Assembly (NCBI GenBank): GCA_003347645.1
Contig: QDFX01000007.1
Coordinates: 62,001 to 126,000, forward strand
Direction of reading: 5' to 3'
Length of the DNA: 64,000 nucleotides
Origin: Rhizobiaceae bacterium CPCC 101076
Lineage (GTDB): Bacteria > Pseudomonadota > Alphaproteobacteria > Rhizobiales > Methylopilaceae
Shown here: piece after piece, positions 1 through 8,538 of the stretch
Position numbering within the stretch: position 1 is the first letter of the stretch
Layout of the letters: each line of letters opens with the position of its first letter
Translations under genes and position numbers: made by a program
The notes under the pieces: model-generated
Database searches by the model: none
What the model was told of the DNA's origin: nothing
What the model saw: the letters and a program-made list of their open reading frames with translations, nothing else

Positions 1-230
1 TGACCGACGTCCCAGATCAGGCGATCCTTCGGCGTGTTGAAGACGTAGTGCAGCGCGACTGTCAGTTCGACGACGCCGAGGCCGGCGCCGAGATGGCCGC
101 CCGTGACCGAGACGGCGTCGATGGTTTCACGACGAAGTTCGTCGGCAACCTGAGCAAGCTTCTCTTCCGGCAGCTTACGGAGGTCTTCCGGAGTGCGGAT
201 CGTGTCGAGAAGCGGCGTCACATGAGCCAT
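1..230 (-). CDS. dxs: 1-deoxy-D-xylulose-5-phosphate synthase, N-terminal part (cut by window edge)
   Basis: This is the start of the thiamine-diphosphate enzyme that condenses pyruvate with glyceraldehyde 3-phosphate, the first step of the MEP isoprenoid pathway in the cytoplasm. Only the first 76 codons are present. The reverse-strand translation begins [20 protein letters not shown] and continues with [16 protein letters not shown], the conserved N-terminal DXS block, including the first part of the cofactor-binding region. The ATG at 228-230 is the natural start. In relatives xseB often precedes dxs; I find no xseB-like frame in the 457 bases upstream. Identification is firm although the gene is partial. 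Confidence 0.93.
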   Translation of the reverse strand, partial: MAHVTPLLDTIRTPEDLRKLPEEKLAQVADELRRETIDAVSVTGGHLGAGLGVVELTVALHYVFNTPKDRLIWDVG

Positions 231-687
231 GTTCCGTCTTTCACAAACGAGGGGCCATAAAAGCCCAGTCCAAACTGCCGCTCCCACGAGACATCAGCCA
301 TACTAAACTGGCAAGTGTCGCGCATGGTTCAGCTCGAATCCTTGCATTAATGCTGAATGACGGTGACTTCCCCGCCACAGGGTTGTCATGATCATCGTTC
401 AGCACACGCCTTTCGGCATTGCTCTGAAGGCCGCAAAACCGCCCTTCAGAATGGGTCGCGCTTATGAGCCCAAAGGTTCAAAACGCAAGATGCCACAACA
501 TCCTGCCGCCACTCCAATGTCGTGCCTTTGCCCGAACTTTTGGAGAGGGTGTCGACCAAAGGCCGACGGGATTGGACGTGGTGTTGCGCGGCGCGCTCTA
601 TAGCAAGATAGGGCGCTCAATAGAAGCCCCGCGGAAAACGCGGTTCTTCCCTGTTATCGGTGCTGTGCGAGGAAAAAATCGCGGCAG
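231..687. other. Intergenic region between dxs and the LysE-type exporter
   Basis: This stretch should hold the dxs promoter. I see no convincing gene in it: the short open frames on the plus strand have no family resemblance or ribosome binding site. A small hairpin (CCGCG, loop GAAAA, CGCGG) at 629-643 lies about 45 bases beyond the exporter stop codon and might end that transcript, but it has no T-run. I see no thiamine riboswitch motif upstream of dxs. Confidence 0.5.
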
Positions 688-1323
688 TCAAGCCGGTTGG
701 CGGCTGAGCAGCACCGAGATTCCCAAGCTCGTCAGAACCGCGCCGGAACCCTGCCGGAGACGACGGACGATGTGCGGACGACGCATCAGGAGCGTGCGCG
801 CGCTGGACGCGGCGAAGGTGTAGACCAGATCCGCCACGACGTTCAGCGCGATCGACGTCGCGCCGAGAACGAAGAATTGCAGACCGACCGTGCCACGCGA
901 CGGGTCGATGAACTGCGGGATCAGCGCGAGGAAGAACGCCGCCGTCTTCGGATTGGTGGCCTCGACGATGATGCCGTCGCGGAATGCACGCCACGCACCT
1001 CCCTCCGAAGAAGACGAGAAATCGATCTCCGCCTGACGCCCCGATCTCCAGGTCTTGATCCCGAGGTAGACGAGATAGACGCCACCGACGACCTTGAGCG
1101 CCATGAACGCGGTCGCGCTGGTCATGATCAGCGCCGATACGCCGACCACGCCTGCGAAAACATGCACGAAGCCGCCCATCGTCGTGCCGAGGATCGACGC
1201 ATAGCCGTCGGTTCGTCCGGCCGCGATGGTCCGGCCGACGATATAGAAGATGCCGGGGCCGGGCATGAATGCGAGGACAAGCGCCGCCGCGGAGAACACG
1301 GCGAGGGTGGACAGATCGGGCAT
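688..1323 (-). CDS. LysE/RhtB family amino acid exporter
   Basis: A 211-residue inner-membrane protein of the LysE/RhtB superfamily, whose members export amino acids or related compounds by proton exchange. The N-terminus has the family pattern MPGPGIFYIVGRTIAAG, with the conserved Pro-Gly-Pro near residue 21, followed by a GTTMGG segment and about six hydrophobic helices; the loop near residues 120-130 carries the conserved EATNPKTAAFF signature. The length is normal for the family (about 205-215). It stands alone on the minus strand with intergenic gaps on both sides. The substrate cannot be told from sequence; RhtB-type proteins are often called homoserine or threonine exporters, but that is only a family label. 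Confidence 0.9.
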   Translation of the reverse strand: MPDLSTLAVFSAAALVLAFMPGPGIFYIVGRTIAAGRTDGYASILGTTMGGFVHVFAGVVGVSALIMTSATAFMALKVVGGVYLVYLGIKTWRSGRQAEIDFSSSSEGGAWRAFRDGIIVEATNPKTAAFFLALIPQFIDPSRGTVGLQFFVLGATSIALNVVADLVYTFAASSARTLLMRRPHIVRRLRQGSGAVLTSLGISVLLSRQPA

Positions 1324-1517
1324 GAAGATTCCTTGGAACGGAGCGCTGATGTCGGCGATTGTTCTGGTAAAATCAAGGCAAAGGCGCGCTTCAGCCGTAA
1401 AGCGCCAGAAATAACGGCGCTTTGGCCTCCAAAAGGTCGCAATACCAGTCGAGTGAAGCCCGCCCCAAATGGCCGATTACCGGCCACTCGCCTGAATTTA
1501 CCGGGAGGTCCCCCTTG

Positions 1518-1799
1518 ATGTTCCGCTCGCTTATCGTCGCCGCTGCCCTTGTTGCTGTTCCGAGCTTCGCCTTCGCCGGAAAGGCCGACGCCGATGCCTG
1601 CGCCGCAAAGCTGACCGGCCAGAGCAAGGTCATCTATCGCGCGTCCGTCGCTTACGCAGTCCAGGGCGACTCGCTCGAGCAGGCCGTCACCAAGGCCACG
1701 AAGCCGAAGGTTCAGGCCGGCCGCCTCAGCGAGAACGATGCCCGCAGGTTTGGCCGCGAGGCCGCCAATTGCGTCCGCCTCGTCTATCGCAAGGCTTGA
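1518..1799 (+). CDS. Small secreted hypothetical protein
   Basis: This encodes 93 residues. I chose the ATG at 1518 because it is preceded by a strong ribosome binding site (GGGAGG at 1502-1507) and opens a clear Sec signal peptide (MFRSLIVAAALVAVPSFAFA, cleavage likely after AFA). The reading frame extends upstream but without a start signal. The mature part is about 73 residues, basic, with two cysteines far apart that could form a periplasmic disulphide. I do not recognise a named domain. It is monocistronic, converging on the aminotransferase downstream. A periplasmic role is inferred from the signal peptide only. Confidence 0.75.
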   Translation: MFRSLIVAAALVAVPSFAFAGKADADACAAKLTGQSKVIYRASVAYAVQGDSLEQAVTKATKPKVQAGRLSENDARRFGREAANCVRLVYRKA

Positions 1800-1845
1800 T
1801 CTGAGAGACTGCCATTGGGCCGGCCTGTTGCCGGCCCGATCTGTT

Positions 1846-3066
1846 TCAGGCCAGCGCGCTTCGCACCGCGCCACCCCGGCGATTGATCGCCGTCGCCAGG
1901 CGATCGGCCGCCTCGCCCACCATTTCCGGGCTCTTCGCGAAACACAGCCGCAGGAATTCCTCGCCGCCCCGGCCGAACGCCGTTCCGGGCGCGAGACCGA
2001 CCGCCGCCTCGTCGATGAGGTCGAGCGCGAGTTGTCGCGAGTCCGAGACCCCGTCGACACGGAAATAGGCGTAGAACGCGCCCGGCGGCGGCACGAGATC
2101 GACCAGACCGGTCATCGCCAGCCCGTCGCAGATGATCTGCCGGCCTTGCCGCGACCGCGCGACCTGCTCCTCGATGAAGGCGTCGCCCGAGGTGATGGCC
2201 GCCAGCGCGCCGCGTTGCACGAATACCGGCACGCCCGAGGTCGAATACTGGACGAGGTTCTCGATCACCGGCGCGATCCGGGGCGGCGCCTCGATCCAGC
2301 CGACGCGCCAGCCGGTCATTGCCCAGTTCTTCGAAAAGCTCTGGATGAACAGGACATCGTCGTCCTCGCGCATGACGTCGCGGACCGACGGCGCGCGATT
2401 ATTGCCAACGGTCAGCCTCTCGTCGTGGACGAAGCGTCCGTAGATTTCGTCGGCAAGGATCCAGAGCTTATGCTTGCGGGCGAGCGCCAGAACGCCTTCC
2501 AGCTCGTCATAGCTTGCGGTGAAGCCGGTCGGATTGGACGGCGAATTGATGACGATCGCCCGCGTATGCGGCGTAATCGCCCGCGCGATTGCATCGAGAT
2601 CGAAATTCCAGCCCGCCTGCCCGTAAAGCATCGGCACCTCTATCGGCGTCGCGCCGAGCGTGGTCATCGCACCGATGAAATTCGGCCAGGCCGGAGTCGG
2701 CACGATCACCTCGTTGCCGGCGCCAGAGATCAGGCGCAGCGACATCAGCAGCGCGTGCATCCCGCTCGACGTCACCGAAAAGCGGTTCGGATCCCAATTG
2801 CCGCCATAGAGATTGTCGGTATAGGCCGCGATCGCCTGCCTGAGCTCGGGCAAGCCGCGCTGGGCGGTATAATAGGTCTCACCCGCTTCCAAGGACCGTG
2901 CCGCCGCCTCGCGGATGAAGGCCGGCGTCGGCAGGTCGCCCTCCCCTGCCCAGAGCGGAATGATGCCCTCGCGGTCGCGGCCGTAATTGAACACCTCGAC
3001 AATGCCGCTGGATGGCGCGAACTCTGCCTCGGCGCGGATGGCGGGCGGCAATACGTAATCGGTCAT
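1846..3066 (-). CDS. Class I/II pyridoxal-phosphate aminotransferase
   Basis: A 406-residue fold-type I aminotransferase, cytoplasmic, moving an amino group between an amino acid and a 2-oxo acid. Visible landmarks are the N-terminal LWAGEGDLPTP motif, NSPSNPTGF around the cofactor-binding Asn, ILADEIYGRF with the Asp that binds the pyridine nitrogen, SFSKNWAMTGWRVGW with the Schiff-base Lys, and the Arg near FLRLCFAKS that binds the substrate carboxylate. The ATG at 3066 matches the family start MTDYVLPPA; a GTG at 3117 would add 17 unsupported residues. Substrate preference (aspartate, aromatic or other) is not decidable. It is separated from the MFS gene upstream by 67 bases and may share its transcript. 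Confidence 0.88.
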   Translation of the reverse strand: MTDYVLPPAIRAEAEFAPSSGIVEVFNYGRDREGIIPLWAGEGDLPTPAFIREAAARSLEAGETYYTAQRGLPELRQAIAAYTDNLYGGNWDPNRFSVTSSGMHALLMSLRLISGAGNEVIVPTPAWPNFIGAMTTLGATPIEVPMLYGQAGWNFDLDAIARAITPHTRAIVINSPSNPTGFTASYDELEGVLALARKHKLWILADEIYGRFVHDERLTVGNNRAPSVRDVMREDDDVLFIQSFSKNWAMTGWRVGWIEAPPRIAPVIENLVQYSTSGVPVFVQRGALAAITSGDAFIEEQVARSRQGRQIICDGLAMTGLVDLVPPPGAFYAYFRVDGVSDSRQLALDLIDEAAVGLAPGTAFGRGGEEFLRLCFAKSPEMVGEAADRLATAINRRGGAVRSALA

Positions 3067-3133
3067 GAAAATGTGGTCCGCAAATTTCGGTTCGGGAGAT
3101 CGCGCCGATATTGGCACCCGGCGAGGACAAAGC

Positions 3134-4615
3134 CTAGTCGGTGACGGCGATCTCGGCCGCGCTCGGCTCGTGGCTGACCGCCGGCACCAGGAATGCCAGC
3201 AGCAGGGTCAGCGCGGCGATGACGAAGATGCCCCAGAAGGCGAAATGCAGCGAATGATCGAGCGCCGCACGAGCGATCTCGTTGGCTGCCGTCATGCCGG
3301 GCCGCTCGAGCAATTGCCGGATCTGGTCGATCTCGACTGGCGCGATAGCGCCGCCACCCGTGGTCAGGGTGACGTTGAAGATCACGCCGAGAGCGGTCGC
3401 GCCCAGAGCGCTGCCGAGATTACGCGAGAAGATGTTCGAGGCTGTCGCCGCGCCACGTTCTGCCCAACCGACGCTACCCTGGATGATGACGATGGCCGCG
3501 GTGCTGAGGAAGCCCATGCCGAGGCCCATGATGATCGAGCCCAATCCGGCGACCTTGGGCGACGAGCCGGGATCGAGCGTCAGGAAGAACAGCGCGCCTA
3601 GCGGTAGTAACGTCGCTCCGAAGAGGAGCGTCGGGCGCAGGCCGAAGCGGTTGAAGTTCTTCGCGGCCAGCGTCGCGCCGACCGGCCAGCCGAGCACCAT
3701 CACGGTCAATGTCAGACCGGCAATCAGCGGCGACTGGTTCAGCACGCCCTGTACGTACATAGGCAGGAAGGTGGTCAGGCCGATGATCGCCATGCCGCTG
3801 AGAAGGGTCGCGGCATTCGCCGTCGCGATGGCGCGGCGCGACCACAGGCTCAACGCCATCATCGGGTCGCGCGCGCGGCGCTCTTGCAGGACGAAGAGGA
3901 CGGCCGCGACCGCCGAGACACAGGCTGCGATAATCGCTGTCGTATCGGCACCGGCCCCGACCTCTGTCAGCGCGATCATCAGCGAGGACACCGCGATGGT
4001 GAACAGTACCGCACCGGCGATATCGACGCTCCGCCGCTCCTTCTCGACGCCCTCGTGCAGGAAGGCGATAAAGCCGATCGCGGCGGCGATGCCGATCGGG
4101 ATGTTGATCCAGAATATCCAGGCCCAGCTCATGTGCTGGATGATCAGCCCGCCGGCGAACGGGCCAACGACCGAGGAAACGCCCCAGACGCTGGCGAGAT
4201 AACCCTGGATCTTGCCGCGCTCCTGTACCGGATAGAGATCACCGATGACGGTGAGGCCGACCGGCTGGATAGCGCCGGCGCCCACGCCCTGGATCAGACG
4301 GAACAGGATCAGGCTCGGCATCGACCAAGCGAAGCCGCAGAGGATCGAGCCGATCAGAAAGATCGCGATGCCGACGATAAGAACCGGCTTACGCCCATAG
4401 AGATCGGCCAGCTTGCCGAACACCACCGTCGTCGCCGTCTGCGTCAGCAGGAAGGACGAGAACACCCAGGCGTAAAGATGGAGATCGCCGAGCTGCCCCG
4501 CGATCTGCGGCATGGCGGTCGAGACGATGGTCGCCTCGATGGCGATCATGGCCATCGCCGCCATGACCGAAACGAGGATCAGCGGACGGCGTAATTCGGG
4601 GAGCGCGGAGGACAT
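3134..4615 (-). CDS. MFS transporter, DHA2 (14-helix) drug/proton antiporter family
   Basis: A 493-residue inner-membrane exporter. It shows the MFS motif FGKLADLYGRKPVL after helix 2, the helix-5 motif C-like stretch VWGVSSVVGPFAGGLI typical of drug antiporters, and about fourteen hydrophobic segments, which place it in the DHA2 (EmrB/QacA-like) group. The likely role is proton-coupled efflux of toxic or amphipathic compounds; no substrate can be named. No EmrA-type membrane fusion partner lies next to it. A perfect 12-base palindrome sits 16 bases upstream of the start and may be a repressor site. The aminotransferase follows 67 bases downstream on the same strand. Confidence 0.88.
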   Translation of the reverse strand: MSSALPELRRPLILVSVMAAMAMIAIEATIVSTAMPQIAGQLGDLHLYAWVFSSFLLTQTATTVVFGKLADLYGRKPVLIVGIAIFLIGSILCGFAWSMPSLILFRLIQGVGAGAIQPVGLTVIGDLYPVQERGKIQGYLASVWGVSSVVGPFAGGLIIQHMSWAWIFWINIPIGIAAAIGFIAFLHEGVEKERRSVDIAGAVLFTIAVSSLMIALTEVGAGADTTAIIAACVSAVAAVLFVLQERRARDPMMALSLWSRRAIATANAATLLSGMAIIGLTTFLPMYVQGVLNQSPLIAGLTLTVMVLGWPVGATLAAKNFNRFGLRPTLLFGATLLPLGALFFLTLDPGSSPKVAGLGSIIMGLGMGFLSTAAIVIIQGSVGWAERGAATASNIFSRNLGSALGATALGVIFNVTLTTGGGAIAPVEIDQIRQLLERPGMTAANEIARAALDHSLHFAFWGIFVIAALTLLLAFLVPAVSHEPSAAEIAVTD

Positions 4616-4631
4616 GCGCCCGTATCTAATT

Positions 4632-4643
4632 TAGCGATCGCTA
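4632..4643. promoter_or_regulatory. 12-bp perfect palindrome upstream of the MFS exporter gene
   Basis: TAGCGATCGCTA is a perfect inverted repeat 17-28 bases before the exporter ATG, within the expected leader or promoter. Exporters of this family are often repressed through such palindromes by TetR or MarR proteins. No regulator gene lies next to it, so binding is only inferred. Confidence 0.35.
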
Positions 4644-4700
4644 GAAACCTACCGCCCACAATGGTGACTTTGGTCGTATTCGGAATTTTTATGAGCCCGA

Positions 4701-4994
4701 TCAGAGACCGAAATCGCCGAGCAGCTTGCGCGCGGCTTCCCGGCGACGGCGCGTCTCGTCGTCCATCGGCTCGGGCTGATCGACGACCTTGATCAGCTCG
4801 CCGCGCCGGCTGCTCGCTCCGGCGATCGCCTTCTCCTCGGTGTCGGCGGGAACCGAGCGGATCTCGATGCGGTCGATCTCGCCGTCGAAAAACTCTAGCG
4901 CCTCTCCGGTGGCGAAGAGATTGGCTGCGGCAAGACGAGAAAATGCGCGATGAACCGCCTTGGACTGACCGCTGAAAACACTCGCGACAAACAT
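4701..4994 (-). CDS. Hypothetical protein downstream of the formate dehydrogenase operon
   Basis: A 97-residue soluble protein with no signal peptide or membrane segment. The start is supported by an AGGAGG ribosome binding site at 5000-5005. The C-terminal third is rich in charged residues (QPEPMDDETRRRREAARKLL) and probably helical. I recognise no family. It lies 121 bases after the preceding small gene on the same strand, so it could be the last gene of the fds transcript, or separate. A role in formate metabolism is possible only by position. Confidence 0.6.
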   Translation of the reverse strand: MFVASVFSGQSKAVHRAFSRLAAANLFATGEALEFFDGEIDRIEIRSVPADTEEKAIAGASSRRGELIKVVDQPEPMDDETRRRREAARKLLGDFGL

Positions 4995-5115
4995 CTGTGG
5001 CCTCCTGCGGCACTACAGCGCCGAAGCCGGGATTTCGTTCCAACCTGATGTAGGGATGCCGGCGAATTTTTCGACCGGTGGCGGCGCCGCCACAAAGGAG
5101 CGAGGATCTGGAATC

Positions 5116-5376
5116 TCAGGCGCTTCCGGCCGCTTTGTTGATGCGATCCAATTGGTCAGCGGCATCGGCCAGTGCCTCGGAAAGGCTGCGCAATTGCGCA
5201 GGGTCCAGAGCGAGCTGGAGCGCAGGAACGGAATCGCCCGCATTCACTGGCGCGGCGATCTCCAGCCGGACGCCACCGCGCTCATTGGCGAAGAGAGCCG
5301 TCGAAAAGGCGGCCAGAGGCCAGACCTTGAGACGGCCCTGCGCGTCCTTTTCCCAATCGGCGAATGCCGTGCTCAT
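5116..5376 (-). CDS. Small hypothetical protein, last close-packed gene of the fds operon
   Basis: An 86-residue acidic soluble protein beginning 7 bases after the fdsD stop, so almost certainly cotranscribed with formate dehydrogenase. It has no signal peptide; the C-terminal half (LDPAQLRSLSEALADAADQL) is predicted helical. I do not recognise the family. Position suggests an accessory or assembly role for the Fds enzyme, but nothing in the sequence proves it. No cysteines are present, which argues against an iron-sulfur or metal role. Confidence 0.65.
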   Translation of the reverse strand: MSTAFADWEKDAQGRLKVWPLAAFSTALFANERGGVRLEIAAPVNAGDSVPALQLALDPAQLRSLSEALADAADQLDRINKAAGSA

Positions 5377-5383
5377 GCTCGCC

Positions 5384-5668
5384 TCACCCTGCGTCGCAGG
5401 CCATGTCTCCGAGTTCCTTCGGGCCGCCAGTCGCGCGAGCCGTCGGGCTCTTCGTCTGGGCGATCAGATGGAAGGCCTCGATGACGGAGGGGTGAAGGCC
5501 TTCACCGCCATGCTCGATATGAGCACCGAGATCGCGGCGCATCACCGGCGACCAGAACTTAACGACGTGGTCCTGGACGCCCGCGATCGCCTCGTCATGC
5601 GTATAGGGTTTGAAGAAGTCCGCGATCTGGTTCGCCATGCGAACCAAAGTCTTGGTATTGTCGGCCAT
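5384..5668 (-). CDS. fdsD: Formate dehydrogenase delta subunit
   Basis: A 94-residue protein matching the small delta subunit of NAD-dependent formate dehydrogenases (NADNTKTL-RMANQIADFF pattern, then HVVKFWSPVMRRDL). In characterised FdsGBAD enzymes this subunit is part of, or stabilises, the cytoplasmic complex; its exact task is less clear than those of the other subunits. The gene starts 3 bases after the fdsA stop, in the minus-strand operon. The usual fdsGBACD order has fdsC (fdhD, the sulfurtransferase for the molybdenum cofactor) between fdsA and fdsD; here it is missing. Confidence 0.9.
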   Translation of the reverse strand: MADNTKTLVRMANQIADFFKPYTHDEAIAGVQDHVVKFWSPVMRRDLGAHIEHGGEGLHPSVIEAFHLIAQTKSPTARATGGPKELGDMACDAG

Positions 5669-5671
5669 CTC

Positions 5672-8527
5672 TTACTCCGCCGCGTCGAGGATGCGGGTGA
5701 GTGAGATGTCCTCTTCCATGAACTTCTCCTGCCAGTAGGACGGCCCGTTCGTCTTGCGGACCTGGACGGCCGTGACCTTGTATTCCGGGCAGTTCGTGGC
5801 CCAGTCGGAGAATTCAGTGGTGATGACGTTCGCACCGGTCACCGGGTGGTGGAAGGTCGTGTAGACGACGCCCGGCTGCATGCGCTCGGAGATCTTGGCC
5901 CGGAGCGAAACTTCGCCGACGCGGCTCTGGATCGCCACGAGGTCGCCATCACGCAGGCCGCGGTTTTCCGCGTCGAACGGATGGATCTCGAGGATGTCCT
6001 CCGGATGCCATGCCGTGTTGTCCGTACGGCGCGTCTGCGCACCTACATTGTAATGGGCGAGGATGCGCCCCGTGGTCAGCACCAGCGGGAACTTCGCCGT
6101 CGTGCGCTCGTCCGTCGGGACGAACTCAGTCATCATGAACCGGCCCTTCCCGCGGACGAAGCGGTCGACGTGCATCAGCGGAGTACCGAGCGGCGCCGCC
6201 TCGTTGCATGGCCACTGGACCGAGCCGACCTTGTCGAGCAGGTCGTAGCTGACACCCGCGAAGGTCGGGGTCAGACGCGCCACCTCGTCCATGATCTCGC
6301 CCGGATGTGCATAGTTCATCTCGTAGCCGAGTGCCTTGGCGAGCATGATAGTGACTTCCCAGTCGGCGTAGCCCGGCAACGGCGCCATCACCTTGCGGAC
6401 GCGGTTGATGCGGCGCTCGGCGTTGGTGAACGTGCCATCCTTTTCGAGGAAGGAGGTACCCGGCAGGAAGACGTGCGCGTACTTGGCCGTCTCGTTGATG
6501 AAGATGTCCTGGATGACGACGCATTCCATCGCCTCGAGGCCGGCCGCGACGTGCTGCGCGTCCGGGTCGGACTGAACGATGTCCTCGCCCTGGATGTAGA
6601 TGCCCATAAAGCGCTTCGCGAGCGCCTCGTCGAGCATGTTCGGGATGCGCAGGCCCGGCTCCGAGGAGAGCGGACGGCCCCACATGCTCTCGAACATCTC
6701 GCGCGTGGCGTCGTCGGAGACGTGGCGGTAGCCCGGCAGTTCGTGCGGGAAAGAGCCCATGTCGCACGAGCCCTGCACGTTGTTCTGGCCGCGCAGCGGG
6801 TTGATGCCGACGCCTTCGCGGCCGATGTTCCCGGTGGCCATTGCGAGGTTCGCCATCCCCATGACCATGGTCGAGCCCTGGCTGTGCTCGGTGACGCCGA
6901 GGCCGTAATAGATCGCGGCGTTACCGCCGGTCGCGTAGAGGCGAGCCGCTGCGCGGAGCTTCTGGGCCGGAATGCCGGTGATGCTTTCCGAAGCCTCGGG
7001 CGAGTTGCGTTCTTCGGCGATGAAGCGCGCCCAGCTCTCGAACTCGGCAAGGTCGCAGCGCTCGCGCACATACTGCTCGTTGACGAGGCCTTCGGTCACG
7101 ACGACGTGCGCCATCGCGTTGATGAAGGCGACGTTCGCGCCGGGCTTCAACTGCAGGTGATAATCGGCCAGCACATGCGGCGACTTCACGAGGTCGATCG
7201 AGCGCGGATCGGCGACGATCAGCTTCGCGCCCTCCCGGATGCGGGCCTTCATGCGCGAACCGAACACGGGATGGGCGTCGGTCGGGTTGGCGCCGATGAC
7301 GAGGATGACGTCCGATTCAGAGACCGAGGCGAAGGTCTGCGTGCCGGCCGAGGTGCCGAGCGTGACGCTGAGGCCGTAACCCGTCGGCGAATGGCAGACG
7401 CGGGCGCAGGTGTCGACATTGTTCGTGCCGAACGCGGCACGGATCAGCTTCTGGACGAGATAGGTCTCTTCGTTCGTGCAGCGCGACGAGGTAATGCCGC
7501 CGACGGCGTCGCGGCCGTACTGCGCCTGGATGCGCTTGAACTCGGACGCGGCGTGGTTGATCGCCTCTTCCCAGGTCACTTCCTGCCACGGATCGGTGAT
7601 CTTGGCGCGGATCATCGGCTTCAGCTTGCGGTCCTTGTGGGTCGCGTAGCCATAGGCGAAGCGGCCCTTCACGCAGGAATGGCCCTCGTTCGCCTTGCCG
7701 TCCTTATATGGAACCATGCGGACGAGCTTGTCGCCGCTCATCTCGGCCTTGAACGAGCAGCCGACGCCGCAGTAGGCGCAGGTGGTGACGACCGAGTGCT
7801 CGGGCGTGCCTATCTCGATGACCGACTTCTCCTGGAGTGTGGCGGTCGGGCAGGCCTGCACGCAGGCGCCGCAGGATACGCACTCGGATTCGAGGAACGG
7901 CTCGAACATTCCGGGCGAAACGCGGCTGCCGAAGCCACGCCCCTCGATCGTCAGCGCGAACGTGCCCTGCACTTCCTCGCAGGCGCGGACGCAGCGGTTG
8001 CAGACGATGCACTTGGCCGGATCGTAGGTGAAGTAGGGGTTCGACTCGTCCTTCGGCAGGAACAGGTCCGACGCCTTGTCGAAGTGGCTCAGATTGTCCA
8101 TGCCGTAGCGGACTTCGCGGAGACCGACCGCGCCGGCCATGTCCTGAAGTTCGCAGTCGCCGTTCGCCGAGCAGGTCAGGCAGTCGAGCGGATGATCGGA
8201 GATGTAGAGCTCCATCACGCCCTTGCGGATTGTGTGAAGGCGGTCCGACTGGGTGTGGACGACGATGCCAGGCGCAACCGGGGTCGTGCACGAGGCCGGC
8301 GTACCGGCGCGGCCCTCGATCTCGACGAGGCAGAGGCGGCAGGAGCCGAAGCTCTCCAGCATGTCCGTGGCACAGAGCTTGGGGATGGTCGTACCCATCT
8401 CCATCGCCGCGCGCATGATCGACGTTCCCTCCGGGACAGTGATCTCGCTGCCGTCAATGGTCAGGGTGACCATCTTCTCGGACTTGGACTTCTTCGTGCC
8501 GTAGTCGATTTCGTGGACGAGCGACAT
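5672..8527 (-). CDS. fdsA: NAD-dependent formate dehydrogenase alpha (catalytic) subunit
   Basis: A 951-residue molybdopterin enzyme that oxidises formate to CO2 and passes electrons to FdsB. The N-terminal ferredoxin-like domain carries the 2Fe-2S cysteines (FGSCRLC region) and a HPLDCLTCSANGDC cluster motif; two 4Fe-4S motifs follow (CIVCNRCVRAC and CVSCGACVQACP), then the bis-MGD domain with its own cluster site (CAYCGVGC). The catalytic metal-binding cysteine is in ARVCHSPTGYG; it is Cys, not selenocysteine. I chose the ATG at 8527 (MSLVHEIDYG, GAGG 9 bases upstream) over a GTG at 8542. The gene follows fdsB by 11 bases. The complex is soluble; no twin-arginine signal is present. Confidence 0.97.
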   Translation of the reverse strand: MSLVHEIDYGTKKSKSEKMVTLTIDGSEITVPEGTSIMRAAMEMGTTIPKLCATDMLESFGSCRLCLVEIEGRAGTPASCTTPVAPGIVVHTQSDRLHTIRKGVMELYISDHPLDCLTCSANGDCELQDMAGAVGLREVRYGMDNLSHFDKASDLFLPKDESNPYFTYDPAKCIVCNRCVRACEEVQGTFALTIEGRGFGSRVSPGMFEPFLESECVSCGACVQACPTATLQEKSVIEIGTPEHSVVTTCAYCGVGCSFKAEMSGDKLVRMVPYKDGKANEGHSCVKGRFAYGYATHKDRKLKPMIRAKITDPWQEVTWEEAINHAASEFKRIQAQYGRDAVGGITSSRCTNEETYLVQKLIRAAFGTNNVDTCARVCHSPTGYGLSVTLGTSAGTQTFASVSESDVILVIGANPTDAHPVFGSRMKARIREGAKLIVADPRSIDLVKSPHVLADYHLQLKPGANVAFINAMAHVVVTEGLVNEQYVRERCDLAEFESWARFIAEERNSPEASESITGIPAQKLRAAARLYATGGNAAIYYGLGVTEHSQGSTMVMGMANLAMATGNIGREGVGINPLRGQNNVQGSCDMGSFPHELPGYRHVSDDATREMFESMWGRPLSSEPGLRIPNMLDEALAKRFMGIYIQGEDIVQSDPDAQHVAAGLEAMECVVIQDIFINETAKYAHVFLPGTSFLEKDGTFTNAERRINRVRKVMAPLPGYADWEVTIMLAKALGYEMNYAHPGEIMDEVARLTPTFAGVSYDLLDKVGSVQWPCNEAAPLGTPLMHVDRFVRGKGRFMMTEFVPTDERTTAKFPLVLTTGRILAHYNVGAQTRRTDNTAWHPEDILEIHPFDAENRGLRDGDLVAIQSRVGEVSLRAKISERMQPGVVYTTFHHPVTGANVITTEFSDWATNCPEYKVTAVQVRKTNGPSYWQEKFMEEDISLTRILDAAE

Positions 8528-8538
8528 GGTCGTTATCC

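Noticed and set aside
231-450. A thiamine riboswitch or xseB ahead of dxs
   Set aside because: I looked for the conserved thi-box CUGAGA and for the XseB sequence pattern on the minus strand and found neither.
388-823. Two overlapping plus-strand frames in the dxs/LysE gap
   Set aside because: No ribosome binding site, biased composition and one runs into the exporter gene; I see no protein family in either.
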